Shown here in pieces: positions 8,394-19,223 of a stretch of DNA of 64,000 nucleotides. Position 1 is the first letter of the stretch. Every line of letters begins with the position of its first letter. Below the pieces are notes generated by a model, which saw only the letters and a program-made list of their open reading frames with translations, had not been told where the DNA came from and made no database searches. Position numbers and translations under genes: made by a program. Location: the NCBI RefSeq assembly GCF_900116145.1, contig NZ_FPAB01000004.1, positions 62,001-126,000 of the forward strand, written 5' to 3'. The DNA is from Streptomyces harbinensis (GTDB taxonomy: Bacteria > Actinomycetota > Actinomycetes > Streptomycetales > Streptomycetaceae).

Positions 8394-8924
8394 TGTCACG
8401 CTCCGTAGTCACTCGGTACGCTGTGGGAGAAGGTGACAGCGGGTGGACCGAGAGGCCGGGAGGGGTCGGAATGGTGTCCGTGCTGATGAGGACGGTGGCG
8501 TGGATCGGGCGCCGGTGGCGGCGCACGGGTGAGACGGTGCGCACGCTGGGTCACCGGCCGGTGGGGCCGGGCGGGCACAGGGGCGGGAGCCGGGGTGAAG
8601 GTCCGGTGAAGACCCGGGCACACTCCACGCGCCCGAACGGGAGCGCGGGCCGGGCCCGTCCGGGCGGCGGGGGACGCCGGGCGGGCCCGCCTCTGCCGCC
8701 GTGTCCGCCGGGCACGGCCCACGCGGGCAGCGGCGCGAGGGGCGGCGGACCGGTGCCGGCCACCCCGGCCCGGATCGGGCAACGGGCACCGGATGCGGGC
8801 GGCGCGGCAGGCCGCGCCGGGCGCCGCCGGAGCGGACGGGAGGCTCCTGCGGTGCGGCGACGGATCATCGGCCTCTATTCTCGGTGGCGTTCGGGACCGC
8901 AAACCGGGGGAGGAAACGCCGCTC
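8394..8924. other. 531-bp gene-free stretch upstream of kinase 1
   Basis: No gene can be supported on either strand: open frames have no ribosome site with conserved sequence and show atypical composition. A weak candidate (ATG at 8471 after GGAGGGG) encodes an Arg/Gly-rich run that continues out of frame into the kinase and is not believable. The right end holds the kinase 1 promoter motif. Confidence 0.55.
8872..8886 (+). promoter_or_regulatory. Kinase 1 promoter motif shared with the sister kinases
   Basis: CCTCTATTCTCGGTG, nearly identical to CCTCTATCCTCAGTG ahead of kinase 2 and related to CGTATCCTCAGGG ahead of kinase 3. The TATTCT core (8876-8881) lies 43 nt before the start codon and is probably a -10 element. 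Confidence 0.5.
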
Positions 8925-10760
8925 ATGCGACCGCTCGCGCCCGAAGATCCGCGCACCATCGGCGCGTACCAGCTGCTGGGCAAGCTCGGCGAGGGCGGGA
9001 TGGGGCAGGTGTATCTGGCCCGTTCCGACCGGGGCCGCACGGTGGCGGTCAAGACCGTGCAGCCGGCGCTCGCCAGGGAGCCGGAGTTCCGGCGGCGGTT
9101 CGCCCAGGAGATCACCATCGCCCGCCGGGTCGGCGGCCAGTGGACAGCGCCCGTGCTGGACGCGGACACCGAGGCGGAGACGCCCTGGGTGGCCACCGGG
9201 TACATCGCGGGGCCGACGCTCAACCAGGTGGTGTCCGAGGACTACGGCCCGCTGCCGGAGCAGTCGGTGCTCACGCTGGCCTCCGGTCTGCTCCAGGCCC
9301 TGCGGGACATCCACGCCGTGGGCCTGGTGCACCGCGATCTGAAGCCGGCCAATGTGCTGATCACCATCGACGGCCCGCGGGTCATCGACTTCGGTATCGC
9401 CCGCGCCTACGACGGGGTGACCGGCGGCGGGCTGACCCGTACCGGATCGGTGATCGGCTCGCCGGGCTTCATGTCCCCCGAGCAGATCATGGGCAAGCGG
9501 CTGACGGCCGCCAGCGACGTGTTCTGTCTCGGCTCGGTGCTCGCCTACGCCGTCACCGGGCGGCTGCCGTTCGGCACCACCGACAGTGGCGGGCACGCCC
9601 TCATGTACCGGATCGTGCAGGAGGAGCCCGAGCTGGGCGGGGTGCCCGAGGGGCAGTTGCGCGAGCTGATCAGCGGGTGCCTGAACAAGGACCCGGACGT
9701 GCGCTCCTCCGTCGCCGAGTTGCTGGAGGTCACCGGCAGCGAGCCGCCGAGCGGCGCCTGGCTGCCCGCCGAAGTCCTGGCCCAGCTGGGGCGGCACGCG
9801 GTGCGGCTGCTGGACTCCGAGGACCCGGATCCGCTGCCGGGCGCCCGGCAGCCGCAGGACACCCCGGCTCCGGCCGCCCCGCAGCCGGCCGCCGTGGCCG
9901 CCACCCCGCCCGGTGGGCAGCCGAGCACGCCGGCGCACGGCAGCGCGTCCGCCCCGCCCGGGTTCGGGCCGGCCCTCACCACCCCGCTGGCGGGCCCGAC
10001 GCCCACTCAGGTGGCGGCCCCGCAGGGAGCACCGGGCGGGCAGGCAGCTCAGTCCGCGCCGGCGGCGCGGGCCGGCGGGCCCTGGGGGACCACCGCGGCC
10101 AAGCAGGCCGTGCCCGGGACGAAGCCCGTCAAGGGGCTCACCACCGCGGTCACCTGGATGCTGGCGCTCACCATGGTCGCCTCCACCTTCACGCTCAGTC
10201 AGTACCTGCGGATCGCCGAGGAGCTGATGGTCTGGAACGGTGCCGACATGACCGGCTTCCTGGACAGCGGAGGGATCCGGGGCCTGGCGTCTCTCGCCGA
10301 CATCCTGGCCCTCGGCGCGGGGGCCCTGATGCTGGCGACCGGCCTCGTGTGGCTGCTGTGGTTCCACCGGGTGCGGCACAACGCCGAGGTGTTCGCGCCC
10401 GGGCAGATCCGCTACGGGAAAGCCATGGCGATCGGGGTCTGGTTCATCCCGATCGGCATGCTGTTCATGCCCCGTGGCATCGCCCGGGACATCTGGCGGG
10501 CCAGCCACCCCCAGGCCTATCCGCCCATGAAGGCGGTCGACTTCTGGTGGGCGCTGTGGGCGCTGTGGCTGGCGCTCTCCCACCTCCCGCTCACCTGGGA
10601 CACCTGGCACACCGTGGGGGCCAACGTGGAGGCGGCCCGGGTGATCATGGGGGTGACCCTGGTCGGTGAGTTCCTGATGTTCCTGGCGGCCATCGCCGCC
10701 CTCGTCTTCGTGCAGCGGCTCGGCCGGCTCCAGCAGCGGCGGATCGACAACGCGGCTTGA
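8925..10760 (+). CDS. Ser/Thr protein kinase fused to a C-terminal DUF4328 membrane domain (kinase 1)
   Basis: A 611-residue Hanks-type kinase starting at an ATG after GGGGGAGG. The kinase domain (about residues 13-265) has the glycine loop GEGGMG (22-27), VAVK (Lys43), HRDLKPAN (Asp138), DFGIA and the activation segment GSPGFMSPEQ, so it should be active. A Pro/Ala linker (about 300-400) leads to at least four membrane segments (about 405-605), with the Trp/Phe-rich pattern VWLLWFHRVRHNAEVF and VWFIPIGMLFMPR of DUF4328. The sensor is therefore a membrane bundle rather than PASTA repeats. First of three paralogous kinases in tandem. Confidence 0.92.
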   Translation: MRPLAPEDPRTIGAYQLLGKLGEGGMGQVYLARSDRGRTVAVKTVQPALAREPEFRRRFAQEITIARRVGGQWTAPVLDADTEAETPWVATGYIAGPTLNQVVSEDYGPLPEQSVLTLASGLLQALRDIHAVGLVHRDLKPANVLITIDGPRVIDFGIARAYDGVTGGGLTRTGSVIGSPGFMSPEQIMGKRLTAASDVFCLGSVLAYAVTGRLPFGTTDSGGHALMYRIVQEEPELGGVPEGQLRELISGCLNKDPDVRSSVAELLEVTGSEPPSGAWLPAEVLAQLGRHAVRLLDSEDPDPLPGARQPQDTPAPAAPQPAAVAATPPGGQPSTPAHGSASAPPGFGPALTTPLAGPTPTQVAAPQGAPGGQAAQSAPAARAGGPWGTTAAKQAVPGTKPVKGLTTAVTWMLALTMVASTFTLSQYLRIAEELMVWNGADMTGFLDSGGIRGLASLADILALGAGALMLATGLVWLLWFHRVRHNAEVFAPGQIRYGKAMAIGVWFIPIGMLFMPRGIARDIWRASHPQAYPPMKAVDFWWALWALWLALSHLPLTWDTWHTVGANVEAARVIMGVTLVGEFLMFLAAIAALVFVQRLGRLQQRRIDNAA

Positions 10761-10771
10761 CAACGCGGCTT
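10746..10771 (+). repeat. Tandem 13-bp duplication over the kinase 1 stop codon
   Basis: GACAACGCGGCTT occurs twice head to tail (10746-10758 and 10759-10771). The first copy ends in the TGA stop of kinase 1 and the second places TTGACA at 10770-10775, just upstream of the kinase 2 promoter motif. Confidence 0.9.
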
Positions 10772-10806
10772 GACACGGCCGTCGGTCGGGGCCTCTATCC
10801 TCAGTG
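10770..10806 (+). promoter_or_regulatory. Kinase 2 promoter region
   Basis: TTGACA at 10770-10775 and TATCCT at 10796-10801, the latter inside the motif CCTCTATCCTCAGTG shared with kinase 1. The spacing of 20 nt is longer than ideal. The TATCCT lies 41 nt before the ATG. Confidence 0.5.
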
Positions 10807-10842
10807 AGGCACAAAGGTTCCGAACGGGGGAGTTCGTTTCAC

Positions 10843-12837
10843 ATGGACCCGCTGACGCCACAGGACCCGCGGTACATCGGTGACTACCGGCTGCTGGCCC
10901 GGCTGGGTGAGGGCGGCATGGGGCAGGTGTACCTGGCCCGTTCCGACCGCGGCCGGACCGTGGCCGTCAAGACCATCCGGGCCGAGCTGGCGCGGGAGGA
11001 GGACTTCCGGCGGCGGTTCGCGCTGGAGATCACCGCCGCGCGGCGCGTCGGCGGGCGCTGGACCGCTCCCGTGCTGGACGCCGACACCGAGGCGGCCACC
11101 CCGTGGGTCGCCACCGGCTACATCGCCGGCCCCTCCCTGCACGAGGTGGTGGGCCGGGACTTCGGGCCGCTGCCGGAGCGCAGCGTCCTGCTGCTGGCGA
11201 ACGGCCTCACCCTGGCGCTGCGGGACATCCACACCGCGGGGCTGGTGCACCGGGACCTCAAACCGTCCAATGTACTGCTGACCATCGACGGGCCGCGCGT
11301 CATCGACTTCGGTATCGCCCGGGCGCTGGAGGCGGGGCCGGGCGACGGGCTGACCCGCACCGGCGCCACGGTCGGCTCCCCCGGCTTCATGTCCCCCGAG
11401 CAGATACGCGGCGAACGCCTCACCCCCGCAAGCGACGTGTTCTGTCTCGGCTCGGTGCTGGCCTACGCGGCGACCGGCCGCACCCCGTACGGGGCGCTGG
11501 ACAGCGGTGCGCACATCCTGCTGTTCCGGATCGCCGAGGAGGAGCCGGATCTCGGCGGCCTCCCGGAACGCATACGCGGGCTGATCGCCGCCACACTCGC
11601 CAAGGACCCGGCCGCCCGGCCCACCCTGGAGGACCTGGAGCGGTACACGGCGGCCGGCCCGGACGGCGAACCGTGGCTGCCGGGCGCGCTGGTGGCCCAG
11701 CTCGGGCGGCACGCCGTCCAGTTGCTCGACTCCGAGGACCCGCGCAGCCGGGTGGATCACCCGGCGGTACGCCCCGCGGCCGGCCCGGCCCCACAGTCCG
11801 CGCCCGTCCCCGCGCCCGGCCCCACGGCGCCGCTCACCCCCGCCGGGCCGCCCCAGCAGCCGCACTTCGGCGGCCCGGTGCCCACCCCGTACGGACAGTC
11901 CGGCCCCTACGGGCCGCCGTCCGGGGGATTCGGGCCGCCCTCCCAGCAGTTGTACGCCCACACCGGGCAGGGGCAGCCGCCACCGCCGCCCCGCCGGCGC
12001 ATCTCGGTCCCCGCGATCGTGGCGCTCTGTGTCGCGTTCGTGGCGCTGGTCGCGGGCGGCGTCATCACGGCGAACCTCATCAGCGGCAACGACAGCGCCG
12101 CCGGGTCCGACATCACCGAGGAGTACCTCGGGGCCTGGCAGGGCGAGTACCACACCACCGACGACGAGGGCGAACGCGTCTGGCACGGGGTGCGGCTGGA
12201 TGTCACCCAGGGCGACACCGGGGAGAGCGTCGGCACCGTGACCGCGGTGTCCGCGCGTCTGCTGTGCGCCTACGACATGCGGCTGAGCACCTTCGACGCC
12301 GCCGAGGACCTGGAGTTCCGCGCCGAGCCGGCCTGGGCCGTCCCCTCCGACGCGGTGGGCGAGGACTGCCCGACCCCGGACACCCCCGAGGTGCAGGTGA
12401 TGACGGCCACCGACACCGACGGCATGACGCTGGCCTTCGCCGGTGAGGAGATCGATCTGGAGCGCGGTCGCGGCGACCGGACGCCCGACCTGCTCGTCGG
12501 CGAGTGGGGCGACAGCTGGACGGACGAGGACGAGGTCGAGTGGACCACCACCCTCACCGTCACCGAGGGCGCCATCGGCGAGGTGATGTTCACCTACGAG
12601 GAGTGGAACGACGACCGCGGCACCTGCGTGTGGGAGAACCACCTGGTGCAGGTCTTCGAGCGGGAGGTCGTGCTCGGCCCCGACCTGTACGTGGCAGCGG
12701 GCTCCGACGCCGATCTCGACACCTGCGGGGAGTTCAGCGCGCCCCGGCTGACGGTCGGCCGCGGCGCCGACGACACGATCACGGTCGGCTGGGTCGACGA
12801 TCCGGGCGGGCGGACCCTTCAGTTCTACCGGCAATAG
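10843..12837 (+). CDS. Receptor-type Ser/Thr protein kinase (kinase 2)
   Basis: A 664-residue kinase from an ATG after GGGGGAG. It has GEGGMG (22-27), VAVK (Lys43), HRDLKPSN (Asp138), DFGIA and GSPGFMSPEQ. A Pro/Gln/Gly-rich linker (about 305-385) leads to one membrane helix (VPAIVALCVAFVALVAGGVI, about 388-407) and an acidic extracellular domain of about 250 residues with four or more cysteines (for example LLCAYDM, GEDCPTPD, RGTCVWEN, LDTCGEF), probably disulfide-bonded. The outer domain matches no family I recognise; it could bind a ligand or wall component. The kinase part is a close paralogue of its neighbours. Confidence 0.92.
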   Translation: MDPLTPQDPRYIGDYRLLARLGEGGMGQVYLARSDRGRTVAVKTIRAELAREEDFRRRFALEITAARRVGGRWTAPVLDADTEAATPWVATGYIAGPSLHEVVGRDFGPLPERSVLLLANGLTLALRDIHTAGLVHRDLKPSNVLLTIDGPRVIDFGIARALEAGPGDGLTRTGATVGSPGFMSPEQIRGERLTPASDVFCLGSVLAYAATGRTPYGALDSGAHILLFRIAEEEPDLGGLPERIRGLIAATLAKDPAARPTLEDLERYTAAGPDGEPWLPGALVAQLGRHAVQLLDSEDPRSRVDHPAVRPAAGPAPQSAPVPAPGPTAPLTPAGPPQQPHFGGPVPTPYGQSGPYGPPSGGFGPPSQQLYAHTGQGQPPPPPRRRISVPAIVALCVAFVALVAGGVITANLISGNDSAAGSDITEEYLGAWQGEYHTTDDEGERVWHGVRLDVTQGDTGESVGTVTAVSARLLCAYDMRLSTFDAAEDLEFRAEPAWAVPSDAVGEDCPTPDTPEVQVMTATDTDGMTLAFAGEEIDLERGRGDRTPDLLVGEWGDSWTDEDEVEWTTTLTVTEGAIGEVMFTYEEWNDDRGTCVWENHLVQVFEREVVLGPDLYVAAGSDADLDTCGEFSAPRLTVGRGADDTITVGWVDDPGGRTLQFYRQ

Positions 12838-12978
12838 TTCCCGTTACTCCTACCGATCAGTATGTGACCGGTATTTGAAGATCCAGATCACGAATTGGCA
12901 AGGAGCGGAAGCTCACACCCGGATACGGGAACCGGCTAGGGTTCAGCTCCTGTCCCCACGTACACGTACAGGCACCCG

Positions 12979-12984
12979 TATCCT
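12979..12984 (+). promoter_or_regulatory. Putative -10 element of kinase 3
   Basis: TATCCT within CGTATCCTCAGGGG, 36 nt before the ATG; it resembles the motif at the other two kinases, but without the CCTC prefix. Confidence 0.4.
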
Positions 12985-13020
12985 CAGGGGGCTTACGCGA
13001 GCGAAGAGGAGTACCACAGC

Positions 13021-15339
13021 ATGAAACCGCTCGGGCCCACCGATCCCCAACGCGTGGGCCAGTACAGGCTGCTGGGGAAATTGGGCGCCGGCGGGATGGG
13101 CAGCGTTTATCTGGCCCGTTCCGACCGCGGGCGCACAGTGGCCGTAAAACTGGTGCAGCCGGAACTCGCCCGGCAGCCCGAATTCCGCCGCCGCTTCCAG
13201 CAGGAGGTCGAATCCGCCCGCCGGGTGGGCGGCGAGTTCACCGCGCCGGTACTCGACTGCGACACCGAGGCGGAGACCCCCTGGGTCGCGACCGGCTACG
13301 TGGCGGGCCCCTCCCTGCACGAGGTGGTCACCTCCACCTACGGCAAGCTGCCCGAGCGCACTCTGCTGATCCTGGCGAACGGCCTGGTCCGCGCGCTGCG
13401 TGACATCCACGCCGCCGGGCTGGTGCACCGGGACTTCAAGCCCTCGAACATCATGATCACCATCGACGGCCCCCGGGTCATCGACTTCGGCATCGCCCGC
13501 GCCCTGGAGGCGCACGGCGAGGGCCTGACCCGGACCGGCGCGGCCGTCGGCTCGCCCGGCTTCATGTCGCCCGAGCAGTGCCGCGGCGAACTGGTCACCC
13601 CGGCCAGCGACATCTTCTGTCTGGGCTCGGTCCTCACCTTCGCCGCCACCGGGCACACCCCCTTCGGCGACGCCAACAGCGCGATGCACGCCCTGATGCT
13701 GCGCATCGTCCAGGACGAGAAGAACCTCGACGGCGTGCCGGACGGCATCCGCCCGCTCATCGAGGACTGCCTGCGCCAGATGCCCGGCGAGCGCCCCGGC
13801 CTCCAGTCGCTGCTGGAGCGCACCGTCGACGCGGACGAGATCGGCGACGACGAGCCGTGGCTGCCCGGCGCGCTGGTCGCCAAGCTCGGCAAGCACGCGG
13901 TGGAACTGCTCGACTCCGAGGACCCGCTGGTGGCACCGCCCCGGCCGGCCATGTCGCCGCCGCCCGCGATGCCCTCCGCGCCGCCGTCGTCCGTGGGCAT
14001 GCCGGCCGCCCCCGGCACCCCGCCGCCGTCCCCGCCGCAGCAGCCGCCGGTGAGCGGGCCGGTGACCCCGCCGCCGCCGGGAGCGATACCCACCCCGACC
14101 CAGGCGATGCCCACCGGCGCGCCCGGCACCCCGCCGCCCAGCCCCCCGCCCGGCCAGGGCGCCGCGGGCATGGACGCGATGCAGACCATGACCTCGGCGG
14201 CACCGCCTCCGGGGATGTACGGCACGGGCCAGCCCACGCCGTACGGCCAGCCCACCGCCGGCTACGGCTACCCGACCCAGCAGGGCCAGGGGTACGGCTA
14301 CCCGCCGCAGGGCCCGGGCGCCGGCCAGCCCACGCCGTACGGGCACCAGAGCCTGAACGCCGTCTACCCGGTCGGCCCCGGCGGCCCGGGCGGTCCCGGC
14401 GGCCCGCAGCAGAACGGGAAGAAGAAGTTCACCTGGATCCTGGTCGCCGCCGCCGTCGCGGTCTTCGGCATCGCCGTCGGTGTCGCGCTGGCGCTGTCCG
14501 GCGGCGACGACAAGAAGGACCAGGCCGGCGGGGACGGCGGGACCGGGCAGACCGAACCCGACCCGGTGCCGGAACCGGAACCCGATCCGGAGCCCGATCC
14601 GGAGCCGGTGGACCCCGAGCCGGGGACCATCGACACCAGCGAGATCCCGTACGAGCTGACCTACTCCTCCTGGGAGGGCGAGGTCGAGACGCCGAACGGT
14701 GACACCGGGCTGCGCCGCATGGAGATCAACACCGACGACAGCGGCGCCTACGTCCTCACCACCTGGGACCTGTACGGCAATGTGCTGTGCAAGGGCCAGG
14801 GCGAACTGCTGGACACCACCGGCGGGGTGCTGACGTTCAGCAACGAGATCACCGCGACCGTGCCCAGCAGCCTCCAGTGCAGCGCGCTCGGCAGCCAGAC
14901 GCTGGAGCTGAGCGGCGACTCGGTGCTCTGGACGGTTCCGGACGCCGGCATGGAGTCGACGTTCGAGGCAGCCGGCACCAGGCCGGGCGGCGACGGCATG
15001 CCGTACGACATGCTGGAGCACTCCGGCACCTGGGGCTTCTGGACGGCCGACGTCCCGGGCGAGGGCGCCGCGGAGATCAAGATGGCCTCCATCGCTTCCG
15101 CCGGTGACAACGCCATGACGATCACCACCGGCTCCTGCACCTGGGAGCTCGAGATGGTCTCCTCCGAGGACGGCACCCAAGGCGACACCATCACCGTCGG
15201 CCCGGGCGAGGTGACCTCCGGCAGCTGCGACCCGCTGCCCTCCTACGTGGTCAGCGCGGACGGCGACAGCATGTCGATGGAGCCGTTCGGGGACGGGGAC
15301 GGGCCGGAGATCGAGGCCGAGGCCGCCGCCGCCTACTGA
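13021..15339 (+). CDS. Receptor-type Ser/Thr protein kinase with acidic repeat linker (kinase 3)
   Basis: A 772-residue kinase after an AGAGGAG ribosome site. The glycine loop is GAGGMG, VAVK has Lys43, and the catalytic loop reads HRDFKPSN (Asp138), Phe replacing the usual Leu. DFGIA and GSPGFMSPEQ are intact. A long Pro/Gly linker (about 305-470) contains repeated QPTPYG units. One membrane helix (about 478-498) is followed by a short (EPDP)n-type outer spacer and an extracellular domain of about 240 residues with four or more cysteines. The outer domain is related in style to kinase 2 but has no family I can name. It ends at a bidirectional terminator. Confidence 0.92.
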   Translation: MKPLGPTDPQRVGQYRLLGKLGAGGMGSVYLARSDRGRTVAVKLVQPELARQPEFRRRFQQEVESARRVGGEFTAPVLDCDTEAETPWVATGYVAGPSLHEVVTSTYGKLPERTLLILANGLVRALRDIHAAGLVHRDFKPSNIMITIDGPRVIDFGIARALEAHGEGLTRTGAAVGSPGFMSPEQCRGELVTPASDIFCLGSVLTFAATGHTPFGDANSAMHALMLRIVQDEKNLDGVPDGIRPLIEDCLRQMPGERPGLQSLLERTVDADEIGDDEPWLPGALVAKLGKHAVELLDSEDPLVAPPRPAMSPPPAMPSAPPSSVGMPAAPGTPPPSPPQQPPVSGPVTPPPPGAIPTPTQAMPTGAPGTPPPSPPPGQGAAGMDAMQTMTSAAPPPGMYGTGQPTPYGQPTAGYGYPTQQGQGYGYPPQGPGAGQPTPYGHQSLNAVYPVGPGGPGGPGGPQQNGKKKFTWILVAAAVAVFGIAVGVALALSGGDDKKDQAGGDGGTGQTEPDPVPEPEPDPEPDPEPVDPEPGTIDTSEIPYELTYSSWEGEVETPNGDTGLRRMEINTDDSGAYVLTTWDLYGNVLCKGQGELLDTTGGVLTFSNEITATVPSSLQCSALGSQTLELSGDSVLWTVPDAGMESTFEAAGTRPGGDGMPYDMLEHSGTWGFWTADVPGEGAAEIKMASIASAGDNAMTITTGSCTWELEMVSSEDGTQGDTITVGPGEVTSGSCDPLPSYVVSADGDSMSMEPFGDGDGPEIEAEAAAAY

Positions 15340-15357
15340 CGCGCGCAGCGGTACGCA

Positions 15358-15399
15358 CACGGCGAAGGCCCGGAGCACCCGCTCCGGGCCTTCGCCGTG
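15358..15399. terminator. Bidirectional terminator between kinase 3 and purA
   Basis: A perfect 19-bp stem (15358-15376 with 15381-15399) closed by the tetraloop ACCC, placed between the convergent stops of kinase 3 (15339) and purA (15411). Confidence 0.85.
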
Positions 15400-15410
15400 G
15401 TACCGCCCGC

Positions 15411-17551
<2,141 letters not shown>

Positions 17552-17622
17552 CGGCGCGGGTGGCGCGCACGGGGGGCGCGGGCCGGGCCCCCGTCCGGGG
17601 ACGGCGCGGGCCCCGGGGCGGC

Positions 17623-19134
17623 TCATCGCGGCAGCACCGAGTCGTCCCACAGCGCGCGGAGGGCCGGATCGGGGTCGCGGACCGTGGCCGGGGTGGTGCC
17701 GAAGCGCCTGACGGTGCGGTCCGGCAGACCGTGCCGGGGCCAGCCGGGGTCGCCGTGGGTCGCGAAGGCGATCCAGGCGGCGTGCAGGGTGTCGGCGAGC
17801 GCCTGGGGCGGGTCGTCGCCGGTCAGCGCACGGAAACGGGGATCGTCCAGGAGGTCGAAGACGAACGGGACCTCCAGGAAGTGGCAGGCGCCGAGCCGTC
17901 CGCCGTAGCGCGGGGAGCGCCAGGCGAACTCGTAGCAGTGGACGGGCTCCCCGGCCGCCGCCCGGGCCTCGGCCAGCCGGTACGCCGGGACGCGGTACCA
18001 CCCGTCGCGTTGCAGGAGGGCCAGGATGTCCCCGGTGCTCGCCCCCGGGGCGGCGCGCCGGTAGACGTGCCGCGCGGGTCCTGGCGGCAGCCCGTACAGC
18101 CGCAGCGCGGTGTCCAGTTGCTCCTCGGTGACCGCGTCGAGCGCGCCGAAGGGCACCAGCGAGAGCCGGCCCTCCTCGGCGTTGGTGCCGATCAGCAGGT
18201 CGATTCCGGAGGCCGCCCCGGCGCGGATCAGCTCCAGGGGCCGGCCGGGCAGGATCTCCCCGTCGATCACGGGCTGCCAGGCGGTCACCCGGGCGCCGGG
18301 CTCGCCCGCCCAGCGCCGGGGGTCGGGACGGGACGCCAGTGCGGTCATGACCGCGTGCTGGGCGCCGAGGACCCGCTCGACGGGAACGGCCGCGATGGCG
18401 TCCCGGCGGGGCCGGACGCCGAGGGCGGCGGCCAGCAGCCGGCCGACGTACCGGGCGGTGGTGGCCGTCTGGACGAGGTTGCCGGCGCCGCTCTGCAGGA
18501 TCGCGCGCCGGAACAGTCCCCGGGCGGCGGGGACGGCGAGCAGAGTGCCGCAGCACATGGCGCCGGAGGACTCGCCGAACACCGTGACGTTCCCGGGGTC
18601 GCCGCCGAACGCGGCGATGTTGGCGCGTACCCAGCGCAGCGCGGCGATCTGGTCGAGCAGGGCCAGGTTGGGGGTCGCGTCGGCCAGGGCGAGGAAGCCC
18701 TCGGCGCCGAGCCGATAGTTCACGCTGACCAGGACCACCCCGTCGCGGGCGAACCGGCTGCCGTCGTAGAGCACGCTGCTTCCGCCGTCGAAGCCGCCGC
18801 CGTGGATCCAGACCATGACCGGCAGGCCGGCCCGCCCCGGGTCGGGGGTCCAGACGTTGAGGTTGAGGCAGCCGTCCCCCGGCACGGTCGGATAGAGCCC
18901 GTCGAGACCGGGGGGCAGCGGGAAGCGCGGCTGCGGGGCGGTGGGGCCGAACGCGGTGGCGTCGCGCTCCCCGGGCCAGGGCGTGGCGGGCCGGGGCGGA
19001 CACAGCCGCAGCGGGCCGGTGGGCGGCTGGGCGTACGGGATGCCACGGAACGCGTGGACGCCGGCGGCCACGGTGCCGCGTACGGTACCGGCCCGCGTAC
19101 GGACGAGGGTTTCCGCCGGGTCGGCGGGTGCCAT
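17623..19134 (-). CDS. Type B carboxylesterase / para-nitrobenzyl esterase
   Basis: A 503-residue alpha/beta hydrolase of the carboxylesterase B family. It shows VRGIPYAQPP-like FRGIPYAQPPTGPLR (about 29-43), LNLNVWTP (90-97), oxyanion-hole HGGGF (111-115), VSVNYRLGAEGFL, and the nucleophile elbow GESSG with Ser at about 189. No signal peptide, so a cytoplasmic ester hydrolase of unknown substrate. AAGGAG precedes the ATG. Divergent from a TetR regulator across an 89-base gap with two matching palindromes, which suggests substrate-induced derepression. Confidence 0.9.
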   Translation of the reverse strand: MAPADPAETLVRTRAGTVRGTVAAGVHAFRGIPYAQPPTGPLRLCPPRPATPWPGERDATAFGPTAPQPRFPLPPGLDGLYPTVPGDGCLNLNVWTPDPGRAGLPVMVWIHGGGFDGGSSVLYDGSRFARDGVVLVSVNYRLGAEGFLALADATPNLALLDQIAALRWVRANIAAFGGDPGNVTVFGESSGAMCCGTLLAVPAARGLFRRAILQSGAGNLVQTATTARYVGRLLAAALGVRPRRDAIAAVPVERVLGAQHAVMTALASRPDPRRWAGEPGARVTAWQPVIDGEILPGRPLELIRAGAASGIDLLIGTNAEEGRLSLVPFGALDAVTEEQLDTALRLYGLPPGPARHVYRRAAPGASTGDILALLQRDGWYRVPAYRLAEARAAAGEPVHCYEFAWRSPRYGGRLGACHFLEVPFVFDLLDDPRFRALTGDDPPQALADTLHAAWIAFATHGDPGWPRHGLPDRTVRRFGTTPATVRDPDPALRALWDDSVLPR

Positions 19135-19146
19135 GAAGGGCTCCTT

Positions 19147-19159
19147 CTTACGCTGTACG
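19147..19159. promoter_or_regulatory. Putative TetR operator half pair, site 1
   Basis: CTTACGCTGTACG, a one-mismatch version of site 2. It lies directly upstream of the esterase ribosome site. Confidence 0.5.
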
Positions 19160-19182
19160 TTTCTGTTTTTCGGGACGGTATT

Positions 19183-19195
19183 CTTACGGCGTAAG
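19183..19195. promoter_or_regulatory. Putative TetR operator, site 2
   Basis: CTTACGGCGTAAG: perfect 5-bp arms around GGC. Centres of the two sites are 36 bp apart in the esterase/TetR gap, consistent with one regulator controlling both divergent genes. Confidence 0.6.
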
Positions 19196-19223
19196 GCACG
19201 TCAACCGGAAACGAGGAGCACCG

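Noticed and set aside
8471..8924. Possible small gene upstream of kinase 1 (ATG after GGAGGGG)
   Set aside because: The frame has no stop before the kinase, the translation is Arg/Gly/Pro-rich and resembles nothing; read as noncoding.
15358..15399. Inverted repeat considered as an insertion-sequence end
   Set aside because: The arms are separated by only 4 bases between convergent stops, a terminator; no transposase is present in the window.
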